From positions 496,001 through 560,000 of the forward strand of contig NZ_AP025184.1 of NCBI RefSeq assembly GCF_020886055.1: 64,000 nt of DNA. Reading direction: 5' to 3'. Shown in pieces: positions 54,501 to 63,081 of this stretch. The notes below the pieces were generated by a model. The model did not search any database. It was not told the DNA's origin and saw only the letters and a program-made list of their open reading frames with translations. Numbering within the stretch: the first letter of the stretch is position 1; each line of letters starts with the position of its first letter. This stretch comes from Flavobacterium ammoniigenes (GTDB lineage: Bacteria; Bacteroidota; Bacteroidia; Flavobacteriales; Flavobacteriaceae). The position numbers were made by a program, and so were the translations under genes.

Positions 54501-54962
54501 ATGTACACAAGCATTGAAATTATAGAATTGCCTCAAACTAATTGGGCATTTGTCACTCATATTGGGGTAGAAGGATTAGATAGCGCTTATGGAAAATTGC
54601 TGCAATGGGCAATTCCTAAAGGGTTGGTTAACCACAATCTAAAATTAGGTCGTATCTATCACGATAGTTTTAAATTTACTGAGCCTGACAAAGTAAGAAT
54701 GAGTGTTTGTCTTTTGTTATCTGAGCCGGTTGAAACCCAAGGCGAAATTGGTTTGGTTTCGATTCCAAATGGAAAACATATAGTCGGACATTTTGAAATA
54801 GCTCCTCATGATTTTGGGAAGTCTTGGCAATCGCTTTTTGTTTGGATGAATGAAAAGGGTTATAAAAAAGCAGACCAAAATCCATTTGAAATAATGCACA
54901 ATGATTTCAATGAGCATCCGGAAAAAAAATGCATTGTCGATTTCTGTATTCCTATTGAATAA
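54501..54962 (+). CDS. GyrI-like small-molecule-binding protein
   Basis: The 153-residue protein is a stand-alone GyrI-like/AraC effector-binding domain: SIEIIELPQTNWAFVTHIG, KLGRIYHDSFKFTEPDKVRMSV, GEIGLVSIPNGKHIVGHFEI, and a final ECIVDFCIPIE-type strand with acidic Glu. There is no DNA-binding domain. Such proteins bind or hydrolyse small ligands and often sit beside efflux transporters, as here with EamA five bases upstream. A strong terminator ends the operon after it. Confidence 0.87.
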   Translation: MYTSIEIIELPQTNWAFVTHIGVEGLDSAYGKLLQWAIPKGLVNHNLKLGRIYHDSFKFTEPDKVRMSVCLLLSEPVETQGEIGLVSIPNGKHIVGHFEIAPHDFGKSWQSLFVWMNEKGYKKADQNPFEIMHNDFNEHPEKKCIVDFCIPIE

Positions 54963-54966
54963 AAAT

Positions 54967-54999
54967 AAAAAAACCGTTTATTACTAAACGGTTTTTTTA
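54967..54999. terminator. Terminator ending the zinc-ribbon operon
   Basis: AAAAACCGTTTA pairs with TAAACGGTTTTT around four bases, with a long T-run on the plus strand and T-rich sequence on the minus strand, so it also serves the convergent M13 gene. Confidence 0.92.
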
Positions 55000-55012
55000 T
55001 TTTCGGGCTTTA

Positions 55013-57076
55013 TTACCAAATCTTAACTCGCTTTTCAGGCGCAATATACATTCCGTCCGTAGGCTGAATGTTGAAGGCTTCATAAAACGTGTCTACGTTT
55101 TGCAAGGGTACATATGCACGATACATCCCTGGAGTATGAGGATCTGTCTTTACTTGACTTTTCAGGGCTTCGTCTCTCATTTTAGAACGCCAGATGGTAG
55201 ACCAAGAAATAAAGAAACGTTGTTCCGGAGTATAACCGTCGATTAATCCTGGATTTCCATTGGCTTTCAAATACAATTGTAATCCATCATAAGCGGCATT
55301 AACTCCTCCAAGATCTCCAATATTTTCTCCTAATGTAAATTTACCGTCAACAAAAGTTCCAGGTAAAGGTTGTAAGGCGCTGTATTGAGCGGCTAAAGCT
55401 CCTGTTAATGAGGTGAATTGTTTCAAATCATCTGCTGTCCACCAATCTACTAAATTACCTTCGGCATTGTATCTTGATCCTGAATCGTCAAATCCGTGAG
55501 AAATTTCGTGACCAATTACGGCTCCAATTCCACCATAATTAACGGCTTCATCTGCTTGATAATTGTAAAATGGCGGTTGTAAAATCGCTGCAGGGAATAC
55601 AATTTCGTTGTACGAAGGATTGTAATACGCATTCACTGTTTGAGGTGACATACCCCATTTTTCTTTGTTAACAGGTTGTTTTAACTCTGCAATATTTTCA
55701 TTGTAAGACCATTTAGATAGGTTTTTTACATTTTCAAAATAGCTTCCTCCTTCTGCAGGAGATTGAATGGTTAAAGCAGAATAATCTTTCCATTTGTCTG
55801 GATATCCTATTTTAACTCTTGATTTGTTTAATTTGGCAATCGCACTCTTTTTTGTCTCTTGCGACATCCAAGCCAAATTATTGATTCTGTTTTCAAAAGC
55901 TAAGAATACGTTTTTGATCATTTTTTCAGCTTTTGCTTTTGCTTCTGCAGGAAACATTTTTTCTACATATAATTTACCTAAAGCTTCGCCAATTGAACCG
56001 TTAATCACTTGAAGTGCGCGCTCTTCGAGTGGACGTTGTTTTACAGCCCCAGTCAAGGTTTTACCATAAAATTCCCAATTAGCCTTTTCCAATTGAGTAG
56101 ACAGTTGACTGGCAGATTTATTCAATAGTGTCCAGCGCATATAGGCTTTCCAGTCGTCTATTTTGTTTTCTTTCAAAATGGTTTCTAAAGCAATCAAGTA
56201 TTTTGGTTGTGAAACAATTAGTGAATCGGTTTTTGGCAACCCAATTTGAGACAAATAACTATCCCAATTTATAGAAGGGGTTAATTTTTGCAAATCATTA
56301 ACCGTCATTGGATTGTACGATTTTCTTCTGTCTCTACGTTCCACTCTATCAAATCGCGGTTTAGACATGGTAGTTTCAAATGCTAAAATTTTATCCGCAT
56401 TGGCCTGTGCTTCTGCAGGTTTTTCGCCAATCAATTGTAGCATTTTAGTTAGATGAAGTACGTATTTCGCACGTTTCTCCTTAGAATCAGCATCTTCTGA
56501 AACATAGTAATCTCTATCAGGCAATCCAACACTTCCAGGACCAACATTTATTACGTTTCTATTGCTGTTTTTAGCGTCAACTCCAATGCCTACTCCAAAA
56601 AAACCTAAACCGCCTTGAGGTGCCATTTGAATTAATAAAGCCTGTAAATCTGCTACATTTTTAACTGCATTAATTTTAGCTAAATAGGGTTTAAGTGGAG
56701 CAATTCCTTGCTTGTTTCTGGCCACAGTATCCATGATGGATTTGTACAAATTAATAGCTTTCCCTTGGTCTGTATTGGATTTATAGATTGGATTTTTTGC
56801 CGCCTCTTTCAAGATGGTCAAAGCATCAGTATCTGTTTTTTGACGCAATTCGTCAAAACTTCCCCAACGCGTTTTATCGTTTGGGATTTGAGTATTGTCT
56901 AACCAAGTTCCGTTAACGTATCTAAAGAAATCGTCGGTTGGCTTCACTTTTTTGTCCATGAAATTGACATTGATTCCCGGCTCTTTTTTTGCCGTAGTAT
57001 CTTGGGCTTGAACAGCCGAAGTAGCAATTAACGCTGGAAGCACGAAAAGAACAGCATTCGAAATTATTTTTTTCAT
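55013..57076 (-). CDS. M13-family metalloendopeptidase (neprilysin-like)
   Basis: The 687-residue protein has a signal peptide (SNAVLFVLPALIATSAVQAQ), the M13 N-domain, and the catalytic domain: NAYYNPSYNEIVFPAAIL, the zinc motif GHEISHGFDDSG near 500 and ENIGDLGGVNAAYDG with the third ligand Glu. It ends IAPEKRVKIW, the family's C-terminal aromatic pattern. It is secreted to the periplasm or outer surface to cut small peptides. It is a single gene. Confidence 0.95.
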   Translation of the reverse strand: MKKIISNAVLFVLPALIATSAVQAQDTTAKKEPGINVNFMDKKVKPTDDFFRYVNGTWLDNTQIPNDKTRWGSFDELRQKTDTDALTILKEAAKNPIYKSNTDQGKAINLYKSIMDTVARNKQGIAPLKPYLAKINAVKNVADLQALLIQMAPQGGLGFFGVGIGVDAKNSNRNVINVGPGSVGLPDRDYYVSEDADSKEKRAKYVLHLTKMLQLIGEKPAEAQANADKILAFETTMSKPRFDRVERRDRRKSYNPMTVNDLQKLTPSINWDSYLSQIGLPKTDSLIVSQPKYLIALETILKENKIDDWKAYMRWTLLNKSASQLSTQLEKANWEFYGKTLTGAVKQRPLEERALQVINGSIGEALGKLYVEKMFPAEAKAKAEKMIKNVFLAFENRINNLAWMSQETKKSAIAKLNKSRVKIGYPDKWKDYSALTIQSPAEGGSYFENVKNLSKWSYNENIAELKQPVNKEKWGMSPQTVNAYYNPSYNEIVFPAAILQPPFYNYQADEAVNYGGIGAVIGHEISHGFDDSGSRYNAEGNLVDWWTADDLKQFTSLTGALAAQYSALQPLPGTFVDGKFTLGENIGDLGGVNAAYDGLQLYLKANGNPGLIDGYTPEQRFFISWSTIWRSKMRDEALKSQVKTDPHTPGMYRAYVPLQNVDTFYEAFNIQPTDGMYIAPEKRVKIW

Positions 57077-57184
57077 TGTTTTTAATTTTTAGTGACAAAC
57101 AAATCTATTGAATAATTTTTAAAGATTTGAAATACAATACCCTTTTTAAACCATTCGTTGTGGCAAATTCCTTTTTGATTTTCG

Positions 57185-57192
57185 TATTTTTG
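57185..57192 (+). promoter_or_regulatory. Promoter -7 box for the SCO gene (TATTTTTG)
   Basis: This TAnnTTTG match lies 15 bases before the ATG at 57208 and inside the longer open frame from 57127, so translation should start at 57208. The leader would be only about 12 bases. Confidence 0.52.
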
Positions 57193-57207
57193 CTTCAAAT
57201 TTTGAAA

Positions 57208-57873
57208 ATGAAAGCTTTTCTACACCACTATCGTTTCTTTTTTGGAGGATTAATTGTCTTTTCAATCATTACGATTTCTTTGTTTTATTCGGCATTGAAA
57301 CCCGCCAAAACTTTACCTATATACAATCCTGCGGATGTAAATCCAGAATTAGTAGATAGCACAATTCAATACAAAAGTAAATACCACACCATTGCTGATT
57401 TTTCTTTTGTGAACCAAAATGGGAAAACCATTACCCAAAAAGATTATGATGGTAAAATTTATGTAGCTGATTTCTTTTTTACGACCTGCGGCTCGATTTG
57501 CCCAAAAATGACTACCAATTTAGAAGAAGTACAAAAAGCCATTCGGAATAATCCAAATGTAATGTTGCTTTCGCATACTGTTTTCCCCGAAACAGATAGT
57601 GTGCCTGTTTTAAAACAATATGCCATCAAACACCATGTGAATGATAGCAAATGGAATTTAGTTACAGGCGATAAAAAAGCCATTTATGCCATGGCGCGTA
57701 AATCGTATTTAGCCGTAAAATTGGGTAAACCTGAAGAGTTGTATGATATGGTTCACACTGAAAATTTTGTTTTGGTGGACCAAAAAAGACGCGTTCGCGG
57801 TTTCTATGACGGAACCAATAAAGAAGACGTGCAACGACTCATAGAAGACATTGCTTTTTTATCCGAACAATAA
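57208..57873 (+). CDS. SCO1/SenC family copper-binding thioredoxin-like protein
   Basis: The 221-residue protein has an N-terminal membrane anchor (FFFGGLIVFSIITISLFY) and a thioredoxin fold with the copper-binding C-x3-C motif in TTCGSICPKM near 94-98 and the ligand His in DMVHTENFVLVD near 185. SCO proteins deliver copper to the CuA site of cytochrome oxidase or keep it reduced. The start is chosen from the promoter box and the family N-terminus. It lies just ahead of the iron-uptake genes. Confidence 0.92.
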   Translation: MKAFLHHYRFFFGGLIVFSIITISLFYSALKPAKTLPIYNPADVNPELVDSTIQYKSKYHTIADFSFVNQNGKTITQKDYDGKIYVADFFFTTCGSICPKMTTNLEEVQKAIRNNPNVMLLSHTVFPETDSVPVLKQYAIKHHVNDSKWNLVTGDKKAIYAMARKSYLAVKLGKPEELYDMVHTENFVLVDQKRRVRGFYDGTNKEDVQRLIEDIAFLSEQ

Positions 57874-57902
57874 AACTACTTTCCATTGATTTTTTAGTAT
57901 AA

Positions 57903-57920
57903 AAATGATAATTATCATTT
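57903..57920. promoter_or_regulatory. Fur-type operator (18-bp perfect palindrome)
   Basis: The bases AAATGATAATTATCATTT form a perfect 18-base palindrome that closely matches the Fur box. It overlaps the -33 TTG (57919-57921) of the feoA promoter, so iron-loaded Fur would block transcription. Confidence 0.82.
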
Positions 57921-57947
57921 GGTTTACTATTAAAATCTGTACTTTTG
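57919..57947 (+). promoter_or_regulatory. Promoter for feoAB (TTG-N18-TACTTTTG)
   Basis: TTG at 57919-57921 and TACTTTTG at 57940-57947 are 18 bases apart. The transcript should begin near 57951, about 23 bases before the feoA start. Confidence 0.8.
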
Positions 57948-57973
57948 CAATCTTAATTCAATCTAAATAAGGT

Positions 57974-58210
57974 TTGCATACCACTCTAAACATACTTAAA
58001 AAAGGCGAAAAAGCCATCATCAAGGACTTTGATGTTGATGCTGTTCCTTTGAAATTATTGGAGATGGGTTGTTTACCGGGTAATGTCGTTGAATTACTAC
58101 AAATAGCGCCTTTTGGCGATCCGCTCTATTTAAATATTAATGGTTCACACGTTGCTATTCGAATAGAAACAGCCAAGGAAATTGAAGTTGATTTAATCGA
58201 AAACAACTAA
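57974..58210 (+). CDS. feoA: Ferrous iron transport protein A
   Basis: FeoA is a small SH3-like cytosolic protein needed for FeoB function. The 78-residue protein has KKGEKAIIKDFDVD, LKLLEMGCLPGNVVELLQIAP and NGSHVAIRIETAKEIEV, the standard FeoA pattern. The start is a TTG at 57974; no ATG exists in the leader. Its stop shares one base with the feoB ATG (TAATG), so the two are translationally coupled. The upstream Fur-type palindrome predicts iron repression. Confidence 0.93.
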   Translation: MHTTLNILKKGEKAIIKDFDVDAVPLKLLEMGCLPGNVVELLQIAPFGDPLYLNINGSHVAIRIETAKEIEVDLIENN

Positions 58211-60312
58211 TGCTAAGCAGTCACAACATCAACGTAGCGCTAATTGGTAATCCTAATGTGGGGAAAACTTCGGTTTTTAACCAACTCACTGGATTGAACC
58301 AGCAAGTAGGGAATTATCCCGGCATTACGGTCGAGAAAAAGATTGGCTTTTGCAAATTACCCAATAATTACAAAGCTAACATTCTTGATTTACCCGGAAC
58401 CTACAGTTTGAATGCAAGTTCTATTGATGAAAATGTGGTGATTGAATTGCTGTTGAACAAAAATGACAAACTCTATCCTGATGTGGCTTTGGTAGTTACT
58501 GATGTAGAGAATTTAAAACGCAACTTGCTGCTTTTTACCCAAATCAAAGACTTAGAAATTCCTACCATATTAGTTATTAATATGGCTGATCGCATGAAAC
58601 ACAATGGAATTTCTTTGGATATTCCTTTTTTAGAAGAAAAACTCAAAACAAAAATTGCATTGGTGAGTTCCAGAAAAGGAACTGGAATTGACGAGCTTAA
58701 GCAACTGATTGTAAACTATAAATCGATTCCGAAAGAACCCTGTTTGAACGCTTCGATCATCGACGAGGAATACTTTGAAACCTTACGCAAAACCTTCCCT
58801 AATCAATTGCTGTACAAATTATGGCTAGTGATTACACAAGACGTTAACTTCTTGAATTTGGATCGAAACGAAATTCGTAATTCGTATACCAAATCCCATT
58901 CTGACTTAAAACGATTACAACAAAAAGAAACCATAAAACGCTATCAATTCATCAATGATGTTTTGAAAGAAGGATTGAAAATTGATACCAGTATTGCCAA
59001 AGATTTTCGTTCTATTTTAGATCGTGTATTGACTCACAAAGTTTGGGGCTATGCTATTTTCTTTTTTATCCTTTTCGGAATTTTTCAATCCATTTTTGAA
59101 TGGTCTAAAATTCCAATGGATTTTATCGATAGTGCTTTTGCTTCCTTGAGCGCTTTGGCAAGTGAAAAATTACCTGCTGGCGTATTGACTAATTTAATTG
59201 CGCAAGGGATCATTCCTGGTATTGGAGGCATCCTTATTTTTATTCCGCAAATCGCATTTCTATTTATGTTTATTTCCATCTTGGAAGAAAGTGGCTATAT
59301 GAGCCGCGTCGTCTTTTTGATGGATAAAATCATGCGGAAATTTGGATTGTCAGGCAAAAGTATTGTACCCTTAATTTCGGGTACGGCTTGCGCTATTCCA
59401 GCTATTATGGCCACACGAAATATCGAAAACTGGAAAGAACGATTGATTACAATTTTAGTAACCCCGTTTACCACTTGTTCGGCAAGACTACCTGTTTATG
59501 CAATTATAATTGCTTTGGTAATTCCTGATGAACGCGTTTTTGGAATCATCAATATGCAAGGATTAACCTTGATGTTATTGTACCTTTTGGGTTTTGGAAT
59601 GGCGATATTCTCTGCCTATATTTTAAACACCATTTTGAAAATCAAAGGTAAAACCTACTTTGTGGTTGAAATGCCAAATTACAAATTGCCTATGTTTAAA
59701 AATGTAGCGATCAATGTAATTGAGAAAACTAAAGCCTTCATTTTTGGCGCAGGAAAAATCATTTTAGCAATTTCTATCGTATTGTGGTTTTTGGCATCTT
59801 ATGGTCCCGGCGATAAATTCAGAAATGCTGAAAAAATTGTTTTGGAGAAAAACCTTGAGAAACCTTTAAATAATGCTGAATTACAAAATGCGATCGCTTC
59901 ACAAAAATTAGAAAATTCCTATATCGGATTAATGGGTAAAACCATTGAACCTGTGATTTCTCCTTTGGGTTACGATTGGAAAATTGGCGTAGCGATTATC
60001 AGTTCATTTGCGGCTCGAGAAGTTTTTGTAGGAACACTTGCCACGATTTATAGCGTGGGAGATAGTGACAACGACAATACAATCAAAAACAAAATGCAAG
60101 CCGAAATCAATCCTGAAACCGGTCAAAAAATATTCAATTTTGCCTCAGGAATTTCGTTATTATTATTCTACGCTTTTGCGATGCAATGTGCGAGTACCAT
60201 TGCCATTACAAAAAAAGAAACCAACTCTTGGAAATGGCCTTTAGGACAATTAATCTTTATGAGTGGATTGGCCTATGTTGTTGCTTTAATCGCTTTTCAA
60301 ATCCTAAAATAA
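58210..60312 (+). CDS. feoB: Ferrous iron transport protein B
   Basis: FeoB is the inner-membrane Fe2+ transporter with a cytosolic GTPase domain. The 700-residue protein has G1 GNPNVGKTS near 13-21, G3 DLPGTYSL, G4 NMAD, then the membrane domain with two Gate repeats including GTACAIPAIMATRNIENWKER and TPFTTCSARLPVY with the conserved Cys, and FAAREVFVGTLATIY. The length is somewhat shorter than E. coli FeoB but normal for the group. It follows feoA with a one-base overlap. Confidence 0.97.
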   Translation: MLSSHNINVALIGNPNVGKTSVFNQLTGLNQQVGNYPGITVEKKIGFCKLPNNYKANILDLPGTYSLNASSIDENVVIELLLNKNDKLYPDVALVVTDVENLKRNLLLFTQIKDLEIPTILVINMADRMKHNGISLDIPFLEEKLKTKIALVSSRKGTGIDELKQLIVNYKSIPKEPCLNASIIDEEYFETLRKTFPNQLLYKLWLVITQDVNFLNLDRNEIRNSYTKSHSDLKRLQQKETIKRYQFINDVLKEGLKIDTSIAKDFRSILDRVLTHKVWGYAIFFFILFGIFQSIFEWSKIPMDFIDSAFASLSALASEKLPAGVLTNLIAQGIIPGIGGILIFIPQIAFLFMFISILEESGYMSRVVFLMDKIMRKFGLSGKSIVPLISGTACAIPAIMATRNIENWKERLITILVTPFTTCSARLPVYAIIIALVIPDERVFGIINMQGLTLMLLYLLGFGMAIFSAYILNTILKIKGKTYFVVEMPNYKLPMFKNVAINVIEKTKAFIFGAGKIILAISIVLWFLASYGPGDKFRNAEKIVLEKNLEKPLNNAELQNAIASQKLENSYIGLMGKTIEPVISPLGYDWKIGVAIISSFAAREVFVGTLATIYSVGDSDNDNTIKNKMQAEINPETGQKIFNFASGISLLLFYAFAMQCASTIAITKKETNSWKWPLGQLIFMSGLAYVVALIAFQILK

Positions 60313-60318
60313 CGGATT

Positions 60319-60441
60319 ATGATTCAAGAAATTCTAGCTTTTGGAATACTAATTCTAGCCCTTTCTTTTTTGATTCGAAAGTATTTTTGGAAGAAAAAAT
60401 CAGCTAAAAATTGTGGCAACGGAGATTGTGGTTGCGCTTAA
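60319..60441 (+). CDS. FeoB-associated Cys-rich membrane protein
   Basis: This 40-residue gene lies six bases after feoB. It encodes one transmembrane helix (LAFGILILALSFLI) followed by a basic stretch (RKYFWKKKS) and a Cys-rich tail NCGNGDCGCA. This is the layout of the FeoB-associated Cys-rich membrane protein family, thought to act like FeoC. Its stop overlaps the stop of the convergent ZIP gene by a few bases. Confidence 0.88.
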   Translation: MIQEILAFGILILALSFLIRKYFWKKKSAKNCGNGDCGCA

Positions 60442-61256
60442 CCTAAAGCCACGTCCAACATCATCATTACAATAAAACCTCCAATAAATCCGAGTGTGGC
60501 AATATCGGTGTTGTTATCTTGTTGCGTTTCTGGAATCACTTCTTCTACTACTACAAATATCATCGCGCCAGCAGCAAATGCTAAAGCGTAAGGCAGCAAC
60601 GGCGTGAAAAAAGTAACTGCTACAGCCCCTAAAACTCCCGCAATGGGTTCTACTAATGCCGAAGCTTGTCCGTACATAAAACTTTTTCTTCTGCTCATTC
60701 CCATTCGGCGTAACGGCATTGAAACGGCAATTCCTTCTGGAAAATTTTGAATTCCAATTCCGATAGCTAAGGTCAAAGCACCAGCAATTGAGGCTTCCGG
60801 AATTCCGGCAGCTACACCGCCAAACAAAACACCTACTGCCAATCCTTCGGGAATATTGTGTAAAGTAATGGCTAAAACCAACAATGTAGTTCGTTGCCAA
60901 GGTGATTTCACCCCTTCTGATTCTTGAAAATTAATATGTAAATGGGGCAATACTTTATCTAATCCAAAAATAAACAAAGCACCTAGAAAAAATCCAACCG
61001 AAGCCGGAATTACTTTAATAAATCCCTCACCGGCAGTCATTTCAATGGCAGGTGCCAACAAACTCCAAAAACTAGCCGCCACCATCACGCCTCCCGTGAA
61101 ACCTAGCATTCCGTCTAAAACCACTCGATTCATGTTTTTAAAAAAGAAAACAAAAGAAGCGCCTAAGGCAGTTAAAAACCAAGTAAATAGTGTCGCATAC
61201 AAAGCCGCTAAAACTGGATCTATACTTTCGAAATAATCAATTACAGTTTGAAACAT
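60438..61256 (-). CDS. ZIP-family divalent metal transporter
   Basis: The 272-residue inner-membrane protein has about eight transmembrane helices and the metal-binding helices TLHNIPEGLAVGVLFGG (about 133-149) and GIQNFPEGIAVSMPL (about 172-186). It resembles ZupT/GufA-type ZIP proteins that import zinc, iron or manganese. Its convergent position next to feoAB and an AT-rich Fur-like half site in its promoter hint at iron, but metal choice is not determined. Confidence 0.92.
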   Translation of the reverse strand: MFQTVIDYFESIDPVLAALYATLFTWFLTALGASFVFFFKNMNRVVLDGMLGFTGGVMVAASFWSLLAPAIEMTAGEGFIKVIPASVGFFLGALFIFGLDKVLPHLHINFQESEGVKSPWQRTTLLVLAITLHNIPEGLAVGVLFGGVAAGIPEASIAGALTLAIGIGIQNFPEGIAVSMPLRRMGMSRRKSFMYGQASALVEPIAGVLGAVAVTFFTPLLPYALAFAAGAMIFVVVEEVIPETQQDNNTDIATLGFIGGFIVMMMLDVALG

Positions 61257-61270
61257 AATTATTTTTTTTG

Positions 61271-61299
61271 CAAATCTACTACAATTATCATTTTTTCAA
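61271..61299 (-). promoter_or_regulatory. Promoter for the ZIP gene (TTG-N18-TAGATTTG) with a Fur-like half site
   Basis: On the minus strand TTG (61297-61299) is 18 bases before TAGATTTG (61271-61278). The spacer holds AAATGATAATT, identical to 11 bases of the feoA palindrome, but the other half does not match well. Confidence 0.66.
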
Positions 61300-61311
61300 T
61301 TGGAATACTCT

Positions 61312-61319
61312 TATTTTTG
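61312..61319 (+). promoter_or_regulatory. Promoter -7 box for lycopene cyclase (TATTTTTG)
   Basis: This TAnnTTTG match lies 21 bases before the ATG at 61341. It supports that start, since the longer open frame begins upstream inside the ZIP gene. Confidence 0.52.
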
Positions 61320-61340
61320 GTGTTTATAGAATTTTTAATC

Positions 61341-62486
61341 ATGAAGCAATACGACTACATTTTTGCAGGCACAGGCTTATCCGCTTTGATGACGGTGTAT
61401 AAAATGGTATTGTCTAAAAAATTTCAAACCAAACGCATTTTACTTTTAGATGTAAATGCCAAACAGACTAATGACCGAACTTGGTGTTTTTGGGACCAAA
61501 AAGAATCTCTATGGGAACCCTCTGTTTCAAAAAAATGGAATTCGGTGGTGTTTGCCAATAGTGATTTTACTAAAAATTTAGACCTACATCCCTATCATTA
61601 CAACAAAATTCAAGGATTGGATTTTTACAATCAAGTATTGAATTTGATTGCAAAGCAAAAAAATATTGATTTTGTCCAAGAAAAAATACTTGAACTTGAA
61701 GAATCAGACAGTATTGTTTTGGTAAAAACCGAAAGTCAAAGTTTTTCGTGTACTACACTTTTCAATTCGATTTACAATCCTTCATTGGCAACTAATCAAA
61801 CCAAATATCCGTTGCTGCAACAGCATTTTCTGGGTTGGTTTATCCAAACCGAAACTCCTATTTTCAATTCGGAACAAGCCACTTTTATGGATTTTTCGGT
61901 AGAACAAAAAGGGAACACTCGCTTTATGTATATTTTGCCAACATCGCCAACCGAAGCATTGTTGGAATACACATTGTTTTCAAAGGAGTTGCTTTCAAAA
62001 GAAGAATACGAAGCTGAAATTGAAAAGTACCTTCAACAATTAGGAATCGCTCAGTACAATATTATCGAAAAAGAAGTGGGTACCATCCCCATGACTTGTT
62101 ATCCTTTTTGGAAACACAATACAAAAAATGTGATCAATATTGGTACTGCAGGCGGATGGACCAAAGCCAGTACAGGATTTACTTTTAAAAATGCCAACAA
62201 AAAATCGAGCGAATTGGTTTCGTTTATGGAAACACATACCGATGGCAGAACGTTTCATTCCAAGACCAAATTCTGGTGGTACGATCTCTTGCTTTTGGAT
62301 ATTTTAGATCAAAAAAACGAAACGGGATCGGCTATTTTCTCAGCCCTTTTCGAAAAGGGAAATGCCCCACTGATCCTAAAATTTTTAGATGAAGAAACGT
62401 CGTTTTGGGAGGACTTACAAGTCATTTGGAAATGTCCAAAAGGACTATTTATCAATGCTTTATTGAAACGACTATTCCGATTTTAA
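61341..62486 (+). CDS. crtY: Lycopene beta-cyclase
   Basis: The enzyme cyclises lycopene to beta-carotene in the pathway to zeaxanthin-type yellow pigments. The 381-residue flavoprotein-like sequence has the N-terminal YDYIFAGTGLSALMTVYKM dinucleotide-binding loop, NDRTWCFWDQ, the FMDFSVEQ segment, YILPTSPTEALLEYTLF and GTIPMTCYPFW, and GTAGGWTKASTGFTF, all CrtY-type signatures. The start is the ATG at 61341, just after a promoter box. No other crt gene is in the window, so it is apart from the crtBI cluster. Confidence 0.93.
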   Translation: MKQYDYIFAGTGLSALMTVYKMVLSKKFQTKRILLLDVNAKQTNDRTWCFWDQKESLWEPSVSKKWNSVVFANSDFTKNLDLHPYHYNKIQGLDFYNQVLNLIAKQKNIDFVQEKILELEESDSIVLVKTESQSFSCTTLFNSIYNPSLATNQTKYPLLQQHFLGWFIQTETPIFNSEQATFMDFSVEQKGNTRFMYILPTSPTEALLEYTLFSKELLSKEEYEAEIEKYLQQLGIAQYNIIEKEVGTIPMTCYPFWKHNTKNVINIGTAGGWTKASTGFTFKNANKKSSELVSFMETHTDGRTFHSKTKFWWYDLLLLDILDQKNETGSAIFSALFEKGNAPLILKFLDEETSFWEDLQVIWKCPKGLFINALLKRLFRF

Positions 62487-62549
62487 TTGGGCTATGTAAC
62501 GATAACAAATCTTTATGATTTGATTCCTTCTTTAGACCAGATTTCTATT

Positions 62550-62557
62550 TATCTTTG
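62550..62557 (+). promoter_or_regulatory. Promoter -7 box for the bacilliredoxin gene (TATCTTTG)
   Basis: This exact TAnnTTTG match lies 54 bases upstream of the ATG at 62612. The nearest TTG upstream is 27 bases away, too far for a standard -33 element. Confidence 0.5.
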
Positions 62558-62611
62558 CCAAAGATTTTATTAAATCAAATACCGTACATCATCAATTAAA
62601 TATAAATAATT

Positions 62612-63022
62612 ATGTATCCAGAAGAAATGGTAAGACCAATGAAAGCCGAATTAGTTGACGCTGGTTTTCAAGATTTACATACTGCTGAGGCTGTTGAAAA
62701 TGCTATCAAAGGAGCAGGAACTACTTTAGTAGTGGTGAATTCTGTTTGTGGTTGTGCTGCAAGAAACGCACGTCCAGGAGCAAAAATGAGTTTAGAAGGT
62801 GCTAAAAAACCAGATCATTTGATTACGGTTTTTGCAGGAGTGGACAAAGAAGCAGTTGATGCAGCGCGTCAACACATGTTCCCTTTTCCTCCTTCTTCGC
62901 CAAGTATGGCTTTGTTCAAAAACGGTGAATTAGTTCATATGTTAGAGCGCCACCATATTGAAGGTCGCCCAGCCGAATTAATTGCTGAAAACTTACAAGA
63001 CGCTTACGCTGAGTTTTGTTAA
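62612..63022 (+). CDS. BrxA/BrxB family bacilliredoxin
   Basis: The 136-residue protein has a thioredoxin-like fold with the bacilliredoxin active site in [17 protein letters not shown] (CGC near 51-53), and the family regions [32 protein letters not shown] and [15 protein letters not shown]. In Bacillus such proteins remove bacillithiol from oxidised proteins; in flavobacteria the thiol partner is not certain. It is a single gene with its own promoter box and terminator. Confidence 0.94.
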   Translation: MYPEEMVRPMKAELVDAGFQDLHTAEAVENAIKGAGTTLVVVNSVCGCAARNARPGAKMSLEGAKKPDHLITVFAGVDKEAVDAARQHMFPFPPSSPSMALFKNGELVHMLERHHIEGRPAELIAENLQDAYAEFC

Positions 63023-63036
63023 ACTAAACCAGTATT

Positions 63037-63080
63037 TTAAAAAACCTTTTAGAGAGTAATTTCTAAAAGGTTTTTTCTTT
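63037..63080 (+). terminator. Intrinsic terminator after the bacilliredoxin gene
   Basis: AAAAAACCTTTTAGA pairs with TCTAAAAGGTTTTTT around a short loop, ending in a T-run, about 16 bases after the stop. Confidence 0.88.
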
Positions 63081-63081
63081 A

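Noticed and set aside
57127..57207. Upstream extension of the SCO protein (27 residues)
   Set aside because: A promoter -7 box lies within it at 57185-57192, and the family N-terminus begins at the later ATG.
60514..60900. 128-codon leftward frame inside the ZIP gene
   Set aside because: It is an alternative frame of the ZIP coding region with a Cys/Ser/Arg-rich composition and no recognisable domain; the ZIP frame has clear metal-binding motifs.
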